From Bacteroidales bacterium (GTDB lineage Bacteria; Bacteroidota; Bacteroidia; Bacteroidales; WRLA01), in assembly GCA_009777825.1 (NCBI GenBank), contig WRLA01000019.1, positions 1 to 43,540 of the forward strand: DNA of 43,540 bases, in the 5' to 3' direction. Shown piece by piece: positions 23,994-31,179 of this stretch (position 1 is its first letter; every line of letters starts with the position of its first letter). A program made the translations under genes and the position numbers. The notes below the pieces were generated by a model that was given only the letters and a program-made list of their open reading frames with translations, did not search any database and had not been told where the DNA came from.

Positions 23994-24021
23994 GTAGAGA
24001 CGCGGCATGCCACGTCTCTAC
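23994..24021. repeat. 28-bp palindrome, copy 4
   Basis: GTAGAGACG-CGGCATGCCA-CGTCTCTAC, one mismatched pair. Encodes VETRHATSLQ in the same tail, 61 bases after copy 3. Confidence 0.9.
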
Positions 24022-24136
24022 AACCACAAATCGAAATGAACATTTCGCATTTGCCGACCGGCATCTATTTCCTCCGCATCATGACCGATGAGGGTGTGGT
24101 GGTTCGGAAGGTGGTGAAGGAATAGATGTGAGATTG

Positions 24137-25411
24137 TTATTCAGAAAGTGAATTTACCCCAAAAGCGCCGCTCATCCCATCCTGTTCATATTTCGGGATT
24201 TTGTACTTTGTGGCTATCAGTCGCCATTTCGACACGGCATTGACCGTGTTTTGAATGATTGTTGCTGCTTGAGCGTCCGACAGTCGGAAAAAATGGGCGA
24301 CTTCGGCGGCTAAACTCAAATCCAATGAATTGTCGTGGGTGGAGATATTCAGTTTCAGTCCCACGCCTTTGGGGTTCGGGTTCATATCATAAGCGGGCGA
24401 TAGCGTCCATCCGGCTGGGGTCAGCAAAAAGCCATGGTTGCGCAGGTGGTCGTCGGTATTGCATACACAGATGGAAAAGACGATACGTTTGAACAGTTCT
24501 TCCAAATCTTCTTGTACGTTTGCCCCTTTTCGTATGATGAACTCCGCCAGTTCCAAATAACTCGCGCCGTCCTGAAAACTGACGCCGTCGGTGTAGCCCA
24601 ACAGTGTCATGGCAGAGGCAAAATGTATGCGCTTGCCGTCGGTTGTTCTGTCGAAACGTTTTGTCAGGAAAGTATGATGTTTACTGTAAAACGATTTTGC
24701 CATTGCCTGTGCGACATTGATTTCTGCCATTTTCGCTAACTCGTTGACAACCATTTCCCATGCGCCGACGTCGTGTTTGTCGTCCTTGCTTGGAAACTTG
24801 GCAATCCACAGCGTACCGTCCACGTCTCTAACGCCTGCTTTCGGTCGGGCGCCGCCCAAAGAAGAGCCGGGCGCAAGCAACAAATAGAGCCATTTCAACA
24901 AGTCGGGATTATCTTCAATCAAGTCATTTTCAATGTTATAACTTGCCTGCTCGAGTTCGCGGATGGATGTCCATGGCGGCGTTGCGAAGTTTGGATTGTT
25001 GTTCAGGAAAGCGTCCGACGAAGTCTCTCTGAAACGTAAAGCGCCCATACGCTGCTCGTCGAAAACGCCCAGCAGATAGTCCGACTCGTTCAAATTTCGA
25101 CGCGGACGGTTTTCCATTCGGGCGAGTATGGATTCGCGTCTGTCCATCAAGACCCGTCCCCATCTGTCGGGCGAAGAATCCAAAAAAGCGCCAAAGTTGC
25201 TTTTCTCGTCGCGCAGATATTGAATACCCGCATAAAGCCCCAAATCCGGGTCAATCTCCTGAACAAAAGGCGATTGCAGCCAAGTTTTATCATACTCAAA
25301 AGAAAAAATCTCTTTCCCCCTCGAACGCGAAGCATACAGCGTCCCAACGACTTGAGGCGTTTGTAACCCATCCCAATCAGCATAAACCAATATTTTCCTA
25401 TTACTATCCAC
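24137..25411 (-). CDS. hipA: HipA-family serine/threonine kinase toxin
   Basis: 424 residues. N-subdomain 1 (VVGTLYASRSRGKEIFSFEYD), then LGVFDEQRMGALRF and PGSSLGGARPKAGV (activation/ATP loop). The kinase core includes LTKRFDRTTDGKRIHFASAM, the catalytic CNTDDHLRNHGFLL and the Mg-binding SPAYDMNPNP. HipA kinases phosphorylate aminoacyl-tRNA synthetases or related targets and induce dormancy. The gene lies 13 bases after hipB. It converges with the BspA-like remnant (11 bases apart). All catalytic residues are kept, so it should be active. Confidence 0.92.
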   Translation of the reverse strand: MDSNRKILVYADWDGLQTPQVVGTLYASRSRGKEIFSFEYDKTWLQSPFVQEIDPDLGLYAGIQYLRDEKSNFGAFLDSSPDRWGRVLMDRRESILARMENRPRRNLNESDYLLGVFDEQRMGALRFRETSSDAFLNNNPNFATPPWTSIRELEQASYNIENDLIEDNPDLLKWLYLLLAPGSSLGGARPKAGVRDVDGTLWIAKFPSKDDKHDVGAWEMVVNELAKMAEINVAQAMAKSFYSKHHTFLTKRFDRTTDGKRIHFASAMTLLGYTDGVSFQDGASYLELAEFIIRKGANVQEDLEELFKRIVFSICVCNTDDHLRNHGFLLTPAGWTLSPAYDMNPNPKGVGLKLNISTHDNSLDLSLAAEVAHFFRLSDAQAATIIQNTVNAVSKWRLIATKYKIPKYEQDGMSGAFGVNSLSE

Positions 25412-25416
25412 CTTAT

Positions 25417-25447
25417 TCTAATTTTCAACTTTCAATTTTCAACTTTT
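25417..25447 (-). repeat. AAAATTGAAAGTTGAAAATT-type array at the hipB end
   Basis: Minus strand has alternating GTTGAAAATTGAAAGTTGAA units. It forms the last hipB codons (KLKIES, stop). Same kind of sequence ends pgk (41753-41780). Confidence 0.7.
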
Positions 25448-25751
25448 TCGGCGCCCGCCTCCTCACCAATATCTCCGCATCCTGTAACTTTCGTCCCAGC
25501 ACGTCGTCTGCCGCCATGGTGGAGAGATTTTTCTCCAGACCAAGCACAAACAGTACCTGCGCATAATAGCCCATAGACACATTGGGCAACCCTTTTTCAA
25601 TCTGCCAGAGCGTAGAGCGCGAGATTCCGGCGCGCTCGGCAACCTGAGCGGCGCTCAGCCGGCGCCGAAGCCTCGCCAACTTAATGTCTTCGCCCAATTC
25701 CTCCAAAAGCTTTGTCAAACGGGGAAGCAACGAATATTTTACCCGATTCAT
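25425..25751 (-). CDS. hipB: HipB-like XRE-family antitoxin
   Basis: 108 residues from ATG at 25751. A TTG-started frame from 25772 is rejected because that codon lies inside the -7 element. Helix-turn-helix of the Cro/C1 kind: IKLARLRRRLSAAQVAERAGISRSTLWQIEKG at about residues 22-53. It binds the hip promoter and neutralises HipA. The final residues come from a dispersed repeat. Gap to hipA 13 bases. Confidence 0.87.
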   Translation of the reverse strand: MNRVKYSLLPRLTKLLEELGEDIKLARLRRRLSAAQVAERAGISRSTLWQIEKGLPNVSMGYYAQVLFVLGLEKNLSTMAADDVLGRKLQDAEILVRRRAPKKLKIES

Positions 25752-25769
25752 AACGTTTAAAATTTTGTG

Positions 25770-25777
25770 CAAAAGTA
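25770..25777 (-). promoter_or_regulatory. -7 element of hipBA
   Basis: TACTTTTG on the minus strand, 18 bases before the hipB ATG. Confidence 0.7.
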
Positions 25778-25810
25778 CACATTTTATTTGAGATATTAAA
25801 CATTATCATT

Positions 25811-26785
25811 TTATTTCTTCTTCCCATCCTTCCCATTCTCCCCATCAAACCGCTCATAAGCCTCCACAATCCGCTGCACCAACTTATGGCGGACGATGTC
25901 GTTTTTGTCGAACGTTACTTTGGCAATGCCGGGGATGTTGCGGAGGATGTGCATGGCTTGTATAAGTCCGGATGTTTGGGAGGGGGGCAGATCTATTTGG
26001 GTGATGTCGCCGGTAACGATCATCTTGGCGTTGAGTCCCATGCGGGTGAGGAACATTTTGATTTGGTGGGTGGTGGTGTTTTGGGCTTCGTCGAGGATGA
26101 TGACGGCGTCGCTCAGGGTTCGTCCGCGCATGAAGGCTAAGGGGGCGATTTGTATCACGTTGTTTTCGAGGTGGTCTCTCAGTTTTGCGGCGGGGATCAT
26201 GTCTTGCAGGGCGTCGTAGAGTGGTTGGAGGTAGGGGTCTAACTTGTCTTTGGTGTCGCCGGGGAGGAAGCCGAGTTTTTCGCCGGCTTCGACGGCGGGA
26301 CGGCTGAGGATGATTTTCCGTATCTCTTTGTTCTTCAGCGCTCTCACGGCTAAGGCGATGGCGGTGTAGGTTTTTCCCGAGCCGGCGGGACCGATGGCGA
26401 AGATGAGGTCGTTGGTGTCGTACATCTTCACCAACTTTTTCTGGTTGGGTGTGCGTGCCTTAATCATCCTGCCGTGACAGCCGTGCAGCAGGACATCGTT
26501 GTCGGGTTTATGTTCGGCGAGGTACTGTCCCGAAGTGGCGGCGTCCATAATGTTCTGAATGTCTTTTGCTTCGATTTTTCCGAACTGGTCGTAGTGCCAC
26601 TCCACCATCTGAAACTTCTCTTCAAAACGGACAAGTTCTTCCGCATCGCCGATGATTTTCAGCAACTCGCCCCGCGCAACAAGGGACAACTTCGGAAAAA
26701 AAGTCTTTATCAACTGGAGGTTCTGCTCCTGAACTCCAAAAATGTCTAACGCCTTATGATGCTCTAAAATGAATGATTTTTCCAA
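25811..26785 (-). CDS. PhoH family ATPase
   Basis: 324 residues from TTG at 26785; the frame is open to 26959 but the region before 26801 contains the promoter and non-coding palindromes. The start gives MEKSFILEHHKALDIFGV, which resembles family N-termini. ATPase motifs: IGPAGSGKTYTA (Walker A) and SDAVIILDEAQNTTTHQIKM (Walker B). Also LSRPAVEAGEKLGFLPGD and MIVTGDITQIDLP, both diagnostic for PhoH. PhoH proteins are RNA-associated ATPases tied to RNA processing; the exact role is not settled. Divergent from the ECF sigma operon. The C-terminus is lysine-rich. Confidence 0.9.
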   Translation of the reverse strand: MEKSFILEHHKALDIFGVQEQNLQLIKTFFPKLSLVARGELLKIIGDAEELVRFEEKFQMVEWHYDQFGKIEAKDIQNIMDAATSGQYLAEHKPDNDVLLHGCHGRMIKARTPNQKKLVKMYDTNDLIFAIGPAGSGKTYTAIALAVRALKNKEIRKIILSRPAVEAGEKLGFLPGDTKDKLDPYLQPLYDALQDMIPAAKLRDHLENNVIQIAPLAFMRGRTLSDAVIILDEAQNTTTHQIKMFLTRMGLNAKMIVTGDITQIDLPPSQTSGLIQAMHILRNIPGIAKVTFDKNDIVRHKLVQRIVEAYERFDGENGKDGKKK

Positions 26786-26800
26786 ATTTCTACTTTTCGG

Positions 26801-26808
26801 CAAAGGTA
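26801..26808 (-). promoter_or_regulatory. -7 element of phoH
   Basis: TACCTTTG on the minus strand (26808-26801), 15 bases before the TTG start. It decides the start choice. Confidence 0.65.
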
Positions 26809-26846
26809 AAAAAAATCTGGATAGTAACATGGACAATTTGAAATGA

Positions 26847-26909
26847 GGTGTATGACAAATTGCATCAAAAAAATTAAATATAAGCACGAAGTGCAATTTG
26901 TCATACACC
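26847..26909. repeat. Perfect 18-bp inverted repeat between phoH and the sigma operon
   Basis: GGTGTATGACAAATTGCA (26847-26864) and its exact complement TGCAATTTGTCATACACC (26892-26909), with a 27-base AT-rich loop that itself ends in GCACGAAG, pairing with GTGC. It lies between two divergent promoters. Could be an operator, a hairpin at the start of one transcript or a small non-autonomous element. Confidence 0.8.
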
Positions 26910-26926
26910 CTGTGGAAAATTTCATG

Positions 26927-26934
26927 TATTTTTG
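26927..26934 (+). promoter_or_regulatory. -7 element of the sigma operon
   Basis: TATTTTTG on the plus strand, 66 bases before the sigma ATG; no good -33 at the usual distance, so it may need an activator or ECF-type recognition. Confidence 0.5.
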
Positions 26935-27000
26935 CAGAAAGTTCTAACAATTCCGACATTTCAGGATATATCTAATAACTTAATGTTCAAAAAATGAATA

Positions 27001-27525
27001 ATGATATCCGATGTTTTAAGTTTGGAGACCCTGTATAAGATGTATAAAAATCAGATTTATACGCTGTGCATCCGCCTGACGCGCTCGAAAATGCACGCCG
27101 ACGACCTGTTTGGCGAGACGTGGGTACGGGTAGCCGAAAAACTTAGTAACATCAGAAAAGAGAAAAATCCAATGAACTGGATTTACACGGTGTGTCTGAA
27201 TATTTACAGAAAATCGGCTCCGAAGTGGAAAGAGGTGGATGTGGCGGAGGCTTTTTTCAACGATGACGCCGCTGCCGAACTGTTTGGAAGAGCAACCAAC
27301 GTCACCGCTGACGAACTCATGATAGAACAGGAAACCATGCAGCAACTGCAAAAAGCCGTGTCGGCGTTAGACGACAAATACCGTATCCCGATAATCCTGT
27401 TCTATTTCAAAGAGTTCTCGTATAACGAAATAGCGGAAATAATGAAATTGAACATGAGTACGGTCAAGTTCCGGCTCAGCCACGCCAAAGAACTGTTAAA
27501 AAAAGAAATGGAGGTATTAGCATGA
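27001..27525 (+). CDS. ECF-type RNA polymerase sigma factor (SigY-like context)
   Basis: 174 residues. Region 2: YKMYKNQIYTLCIRLTRSKMHADDLFGETWVRV, residues about 12-44. Region 4: ALDDKYRIPIILFYFKEFSYNEIAEIMKLNMSTVKFRLSHAKELLKKEM, a clear helix-turn-helix. ECF factors direct polymerase to a small regulon and are held inactive by a membrane partner. The stop overlaps the next gene in ATGA, as does the second with the third gene. Gene order and sizes resemble sigY-yxlC-yxlD of Bacillus. Confidence 0.9.
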   Translation: MISDVLSLETLYKMYKNQIYTLCIRLTRSKMHADDLFGETWVRVAEKLSNIRKEKNPMNWIYTVCLNIYRKSAPKWKEVDVAEAFFNDDAAAELFGRATNVTADELMIEQETMQQLQKAVSALDDKYRIPIILFYFKEFSYNEIAEIMKLNMSTVKFRLSHAKELLKKEMEVLA

Positions 27526-27833
27526 AAACGAATGATATAGATGTTTTGTTAAAGAAAAGTTTCAGTCGGGAATTAAGCCCGCCACCCGAATTAGAGGCAG
27601 CGACATGGCAAAAGATGAACGCCGTCCCTCAGAAAAAAAGAAGATTTATCAGGACGTTGGCGGTCATCATGATGTGCGCTTTATTGGTGATGGAGACGAT
27701 AGTGTTGCTGTCGTTGATTCCGATTCCTGCACTGAAAATTGTACTTTTATACTTGTATATCAGTACGATATGCATTCTTGTATTTTTTAAAATTATTTCA
27801 ATCAATATTAATTTAAAACAACGAATATTATGA
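27522..27833 (+). CDS. Two-span membrane protein, candidate anti-sigma factor (YxlC-like position)
   Basis: 103 residues. A 45-residue soluble N-terminus (DIDVLLKKSFSRELSPPPELEAATWQKM) precedes two membrane spans (TLAVIMMCALLVMETIVLLSLI and LKIVLLYLYISTICILVFF). A short cytoplasmic helix joined to membrane spans, cotranscribed with and overlapping an ECF gene by 4 bases, is the usual arrangement for an anti-sigma factor. No zinc motif HxxxCxxC is present. Function rests on position and topology, not on a recognised domain. Confidence 0.7.
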   Translation: MKTNDIDVLLKKSFSRELSPPPELEAATWQKMNAVPQKKRRFIRTLAVIMMCALLVMETIVLLSLIPIPALKIVLLYLYISTICILVFFKIISININLKQRIL

Positions 27834-28552
27834 ATGATCCGATAATTTTTGTTTGGACAGTAGTCATCATGGCAGTGTTAGGAGAGTTGTTCCTTGCCTT
27901 GTGGGTTTATGCAGATGCGAAAGCGAAAGGGGTGAAACCGAGCCTTCGCATGTTATTTTTCATCATATCATTGATGAATTCCAGTGGTTTCATCGCTTAT
28001 ATCATTGTCAGAAATTTTATTAGACAAAGGGTCGTTTGTCCCCAATGCAATGTCAGCATTTCAAACGATGTAAAGTTTTGTCCTAATTGTGGCGCCGCTC
28101 ACACCCGACAGGAGATGAATTTGCCGAAAAAACCGAAGAAATATCTGCTGGTAACAGGTATTGCATTAATGGCGCTCATGCTTACGTGGATTTTGGTTGA
28201 CGTAACATACCGGCTGTCTTTTGATACGCCGCGTTCTTTGAATCATACGCCAAGTACAAGAATCGAATGGGGCAATACATGGTACATGCGTTTTCTAACA
28301 ACAGCCAATGGACCAGGAGAGCATACCTTCAAAGCCAAAGGAGATAATTGGGGATTGATTTATTCGAGCAACATCACCCAAGGCGCCCTGAAAATAGAGT
28401 TTTGCGACGTCGCCGGCAACGTGATTACCGAAATCCCGCCAAACACCTCTGACACTTTAAAGAACGTGGAAAACGGGAAGCAATATAAAGTCGTCGTTAC
28501 CGCCGACAAGGCACGGGGGGAGTTTTCGTTCAAGATGAAAGAGTTGGAGTGA
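27830..28552 (+). CDS. Membrane protein: PLDc_N-like span + zinc ribbon + extracytoplasmic domain
   Basis: 240 residues in three parts. Residues 1-65 form two membrane spans with the LALWVYADAKAKGVKPSL turn and IAYIIVRN end, as in PLDc_N proteins such as YxlD. Residues 70-86 are a zinc ribbon (CPQCNVS then FCPNCG). A third span (LLVTGIALMALMLTWILV) follows, then a 100-residue beta-rich domain (GPGEHTFKAKGDNWGLIY, ending FSFKMKELE). YxlD helps hold SigY inactive. Here the same module has gained a zinc ribbon and a C-terminal domain that could sense a signal outside. Overlaps the gene before by 4 bases. Confidence 0.7.
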   Translation: MNDPIIFVWTVVIMAVLGELFLALWVYADAKAKGVKPSLRMLFFIISLMNSSGFIAYIIVRNFIRQRVVCPQCNVSISNDVKFCPNCGAAHTRQEMNLPKKPKKYLLVTGIALMALMLTWILVDVTYRLSFDTPRSLNHTPSTRIEWGNTWYMRFLTTANGPGEHTFKAKGDNWGLIYSSNITQGALKIEFCDVAGNVITEIPPNTSDTLKNVENGKQYKVVVTADKARGEFSFKMKELE

Positions 28553-28596
28553 TGATAAATGCCTGCGGCGATAAAAGGTTGAAGGGATAAAAACAC

Positions 28597-28636
28597 TCTG
28601 TGAAACTCCGTGAACTCTGTGGCTCTGTGCTGAAAA
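28597..28636 (+). repeat. CTCTGTG-type heptad repeat, copy 5
   Basis: CTCTGTGAAACTCCGTG then AACTCTGTGGCTCTGTGCTGAAAAG, between the sigma operon and the dapD promoter (16 bases before the -7 element). Confidence 0.85.
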
Positions 28637-28652
28637 GTAATTAAAAAATCGT

Positions 28653-28660
28653 ACCTTTGC
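28653..28660 (+). promoter_or_regulatory. -7 element of dapD
   Basis: TACCTTTG, 60 bases before the ATG. The -33 region falls in or just after the heptad repeat. Confidence 0.65.
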
Positions 28661-28720
28661 AGAAAAAAAGAAAGTATCACGAACAGAGATGTTACAAGAG
28701 CGAACAAACTGAAAATCACC

Positions 28721-29533
28721 ATGAACGACCTTCAAAAACATATAGAACAGTGCTGGGAAAATCGCCAACTCGTCAACGACAAAGAGGTGATTCAGAGTAT
28801 TGAAACCGCCATCCACCTGCTCGACACTGGACAATTACGCGTTGCCGAGCCGACGTCCGACGACGAATGGCGTGTGAACGAATGGCTAAAAAAAGCCATC
28901 CTGTTATATTTTACTATCAAAAAGATGCAGCCCATCCACGCCGAAGCGTTGGAGTTTTACGACAAGATTCCGCTGAAGAAGAACTTTGAGCAGCAGCAGG
29001 TGCGTGTGGTTCCGCCCGGCGTTGCCCGTTACGGTTCTTTCCTCGCACCCGGTACGGTGATGATGCCGTCATACGTCAACATCGGCGCATACGTGGATTC
29101 GGGAACGATGATTGACACATGGGCGACCGTCGGCTCGTGCGCCCAGATAGGGAAAAATGTCCATCTGAGCGGAGGCGTCGGGATAGGAGGCGTGCTGGAG
29201 CCGGTGCAGGCGAATCCGGTCATCATCGGCGACAACTGTTTCCTCGGCTCGCGCTGCATCGTGGTAGAGGGCGTGCGGCTGGAAGACGAGGTCGTACTCG
29301 GCGCCAACGTGGTCTTGACGGCTTCGACCAAAATCATTGACGTTTCACAAAAAGAGACGGTTGAGTATAAAGGATTCGTCCCTAGACGCTCGGTGGTCAT
29401 TTCGGGAAGTATTTCCAAAACTTTCCCCGCCGGAACGTTTCAGGTGCCGTGCGCACTGATTATCGGACAACGAAAACCGTCAACAGATAAAAAGACCTCG
29501 CTGAATGAGGCGCTGAGAGATTATAAAGTTTAA
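28721..29533 (+). CDS. dapD: 2,3,4,5-tetrahydropyridine-2,6-dicarboxylate N-succinyltransferase
   Basis: 270 residues, normal length. The N-terminal helical domain (RVNEWLKKAILLYF) leads into left-handed beta-helix hexapeptides (VNIGAYVDSGTMIDTWATVGS, IGKNVHLSGGVGIGGVLEP, IIGDNCFLGSRCIVVEGV). The enzyme catalyses the succinylation step of lysine and meso-diaminopimelate synthesis, needed for peptidoglycan. It is followed 20 bases later by a small protein + PIN pair that shares its strand and possibly its transcript. Confidence 0.96.
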   Translation: MNDLQKHIEQCWENRQLVNDKEVIQSIETAIHLLDTGQLRVAEPTSDDEWRVNEWLKKAILLYFTIKKMQPIHAEALEFYDKIPLKKNFEQQQVRVVPPGVARYGSFLAPGTVMMPSYVNIGAYVDSGTMIDTWATVGSCAQIGKNVHLSGGVGIGGVLEPVQANPVIIGDNCFLGSRCIVVEGVRLEDEVVLGANVVLTASTKIIDVSQKETVEYKGFVPRRSVVISGSISKTFPAGTFQVPCALIIGQRKPSTDKKTSLNEALRDYKV

Positions 29534-29553
29534 AAATTTAAAGATAAAATAAT

Positions 29554-29772
29554 ATGCAATCAACCATGTTGAATCCCGTACAGTTACACTTGTTGCGTGT
29601 ATTTTCATACAATAAGGATGAAGAGAGTCTCAATGAATTAAAAGAGGTTTTGTTCAATTACTATTGCCAAAAAGTGGACGAAGAAGGGAAACGAATTTGG
29701 CAAGAAAAGAACATGAGTAACGAAATGATGCACGACTTGTTAAACACTCATTTAAGAACACCTTACCAATGA
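29554..29772 (+). CDS. Small antitoxin-like protein upstream of a PIN gene
   Basis: 72 residues, not recognised as a named family. Opening PVQLHLLRVFSYNKDEESLNELKEVLFNYY and the end WQEKNMSNEMMHDLLNTHLR are helical and charged. Its stop overlaps the PIN ATG by 4 bases. Small genes with this LLRVFSYNKDEESL-like pattern precede PIN_3 toxins in Bacteroidota, as I recall. Antitoxin role inferred from position. Confidence 0.7.
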   Translation: MQSTMLNPVQLHLLRVFSYNKDEESLNELKEVLFNYYCQKVDEEGKRIWQEKNMSNEMMHDLLNTHLRTPYQ

Positions 29773-30179
29773 AAAGAATAGTATTGGACACCAATTGTCT
29801 GCTTGTTTCCGTGCAAGAGTATTCCGATTTCTTTTGGTTGTGGCAGGCATTCCATGATAAAAAATTTGCTTTGTGTTACACCAATGAAATACTAAATGAA
29901 TATCAAGAGATTCTGTCGCATTACTATTCCGGTGCATTAGCAAAATATGTAGTTGGCGCCATTCTGAATGCATCTCATGCAGAGCCAATCATCACATATT
30001 ATAAATGGCAGTTGATAGCCGCCGACCCTGATGATAACAAATTTGTGGATTGCGCTGTCAGCGCGAATGCAGACTATATCGTTACCAACGACAAGCATTT
30101 TAATATATTGAAACACATTGATTTTCCAAAAGTAAATGCTGTGGACATTAATGCGTTTAAAAGAATACTATTGTTGTAA
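29769..30179 (+). CDS. PIN-domain toxin (PIN_3 / COG1569-like)
   Basis: 136 residues. Acidic PIN positions: IVLDTNCLL (Asp), TNEILNEYQEIL (Glu), DPDDNKFVDCAVSANADYIVTND (two Asp). The DxDDNKFVDCA string is characteristic of the PIN_3 group, putative ribonucleases of toxin-antitoxin loci. The stop is followed after one base by the GT9 gene, so the pair lies inside a housekeeping string (dapD, GT9, tsaC). Confidence 0.87.
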   Translation: MKRIVLDTNCLLVSVQEYSDFFWLWQAFHDKKFALCYTNEILNEYQEILSHYYSGALAKYVVGAILNASHAEPIITYYKWQLIAADPDDNKFVDCAVSANADYIVTNDKHFNILKHIDFPKVNAVDINAFKRILLL

Positions 30180-30180
30180 A

Positions 30181-31179
30181 ATGAAAATCCTCATCATCCA
30201 AACCGCCTCCATCGGCGACGTCATCCTGACAACGCCGATTATGGAAAACCTCCACCGGCAATTTCCCGACGCCGCCATTGACATCTTGGTGAAAAAGGGA
30301 AACGAAACGCTGTTTGAACAACATCCCTTCCTGCACAAGGTTTTGATTTGGGACAAGAAACAGAAAAAGTACAAAAACCTCCTGCGCCTGCTATTCCGCA
30401 TACGGCAGCAGAGGTACGACCTCGTCGTCAATGTACAGCGTTTTCTCTCCACCGGCTTTCTGACCGCCTTTTCGCGTGCGAAGATAACGACGGGATTCAA
30501 AAAAAACCCGCTCTCGTTCTTTTTCACCCATCGGGTAAAACATCTTTTCGACAGCCATCTTCACGAAACCGACCGCAACCTTTCGCTTATCTCGCGTTTC
30601 GTGCCGCAACCGCAACGCGGTCTTCGCCTCTATCCGTCGGGAGATGACGTTGCTTTCGTTTCACGTTATAAAACAGCGCTTTACATCACCATCTCGCCGG
30701 CTTCGCTGTGGTTCACCAAACAGTTCCCCAAAGAGCAATGGATACGCTTTGTGCAACAACTTCCGTCCGACTTGACAATCTATTTCCTCGGCGGAAAAAC
30801 CGACCAACCGCTGTGCGACGAAATCATCCGCACGTCGGGACATGCCTGCTCGGTAAACCTTGCCGGAAGATTAACTCTTTTACAGTCAGCCTCTTTGATG
30901 CAACAGGCGCAGATGAACTACGTAAACGACTCCGCCCCCACGCACCTGTGCAGCGCCGTCAACGCACCGGTAACGACCGTTTTCTGCAGCACCGTCCCAA
31001 GTTTTGGATTTGCACCGCTCTCCGAAATCTCATATATCGTTGAATGTGAAGGAGATTTGCCATGCCGCCCCTGCGGTTTACACGGTTTCCGAAAATGCCC
31101 GCAACAACATTTCAAATGCGGATACAATATAAATATTAACACCTTAACAAACATCTTTAATCATGACACAACATCTTGA
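30181..31179 (+). CDS. Glycosyltransferase family 9 (heptosyltransferase-like)
   Basis: 332 residues from ATG at 30181, one base after the PIN stop; an in-frame ATG at 30136 would lie within the PIN gene. GT9 features: KILIIQTASIGDVILTTPIMENL at the start, the acceptor half with DLVVNVQRFLS, and the nucleotide-sugar half ITISPASLWFTKQFP, FLGGKTDQPLCDEII and NDSAPTHLCSAVNAPVTTVF. These enzymes add heptose or a related sugar to the LPS core at the inner membrane. The end overlaps tsaC by 17 bases. Confidence 0.9.
   Translation: MKILIIQTASIGDVILTTPIMENLHRQFPDAAIDILVKKGNETLFEQHPFLHKVLIWDKKQKKYKNLLRLLFRIRQQRYDLVVNVQRFLSTGFLTAFSRAKITTGFKKNPLSFFFTHRVKHLFDSHLHETDRNLSLISRFVPQPQRGLRLYPSGDDVAFVSRYKTALYITISPASLWFTKQFPKEQWIRFVQQLPSDLTIYFLGGKTDQPLCDEIIRTSGHACSVNLAGRLTLLQSASLMQQAQMNYVNDSAPTHLCSAVNAPVTTVFCSTVPSFGFAPLSEISYIVECEGDLPCRPCGLHGFRKCPQQHFKCGYNININTLTNIFNHDTTS

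Larger units (their letters stand above)
23392..24125 (+). pseudogene. BspA-like leucine-rich repeat protein remnant with T9SS tail
   Basis: The first frame holds LRR_5 repeats (IPNSLTTLGDNAFSGCGLTTV, SNSVTTIG) and the second continues without a gap (AFSGCTALTSITIPHNVTTI, FAFRGCTALTSV) into a T9SS tail (RIYPNPTMGELWV, FDVMGRSV, TGIYFLRI). The frames join at a G5 run (23566-23570); one extra G would restore them. There is no signal peptide and no LRR sequence before 23392, so the 5' part is lost too. BspA-like proteins are surface adhesins. Two 28-bp palindromes sit inside the T9SS tail, both in frame. Hairpin 23313-23376 marks the left edge of the remnant. Confidence 0.8.

Noticed and set aside
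10015..24021. CRISPR array
   Set aside because: The palindromes are spread over 14 kb and inside genes, without regular spacers or cas genes.
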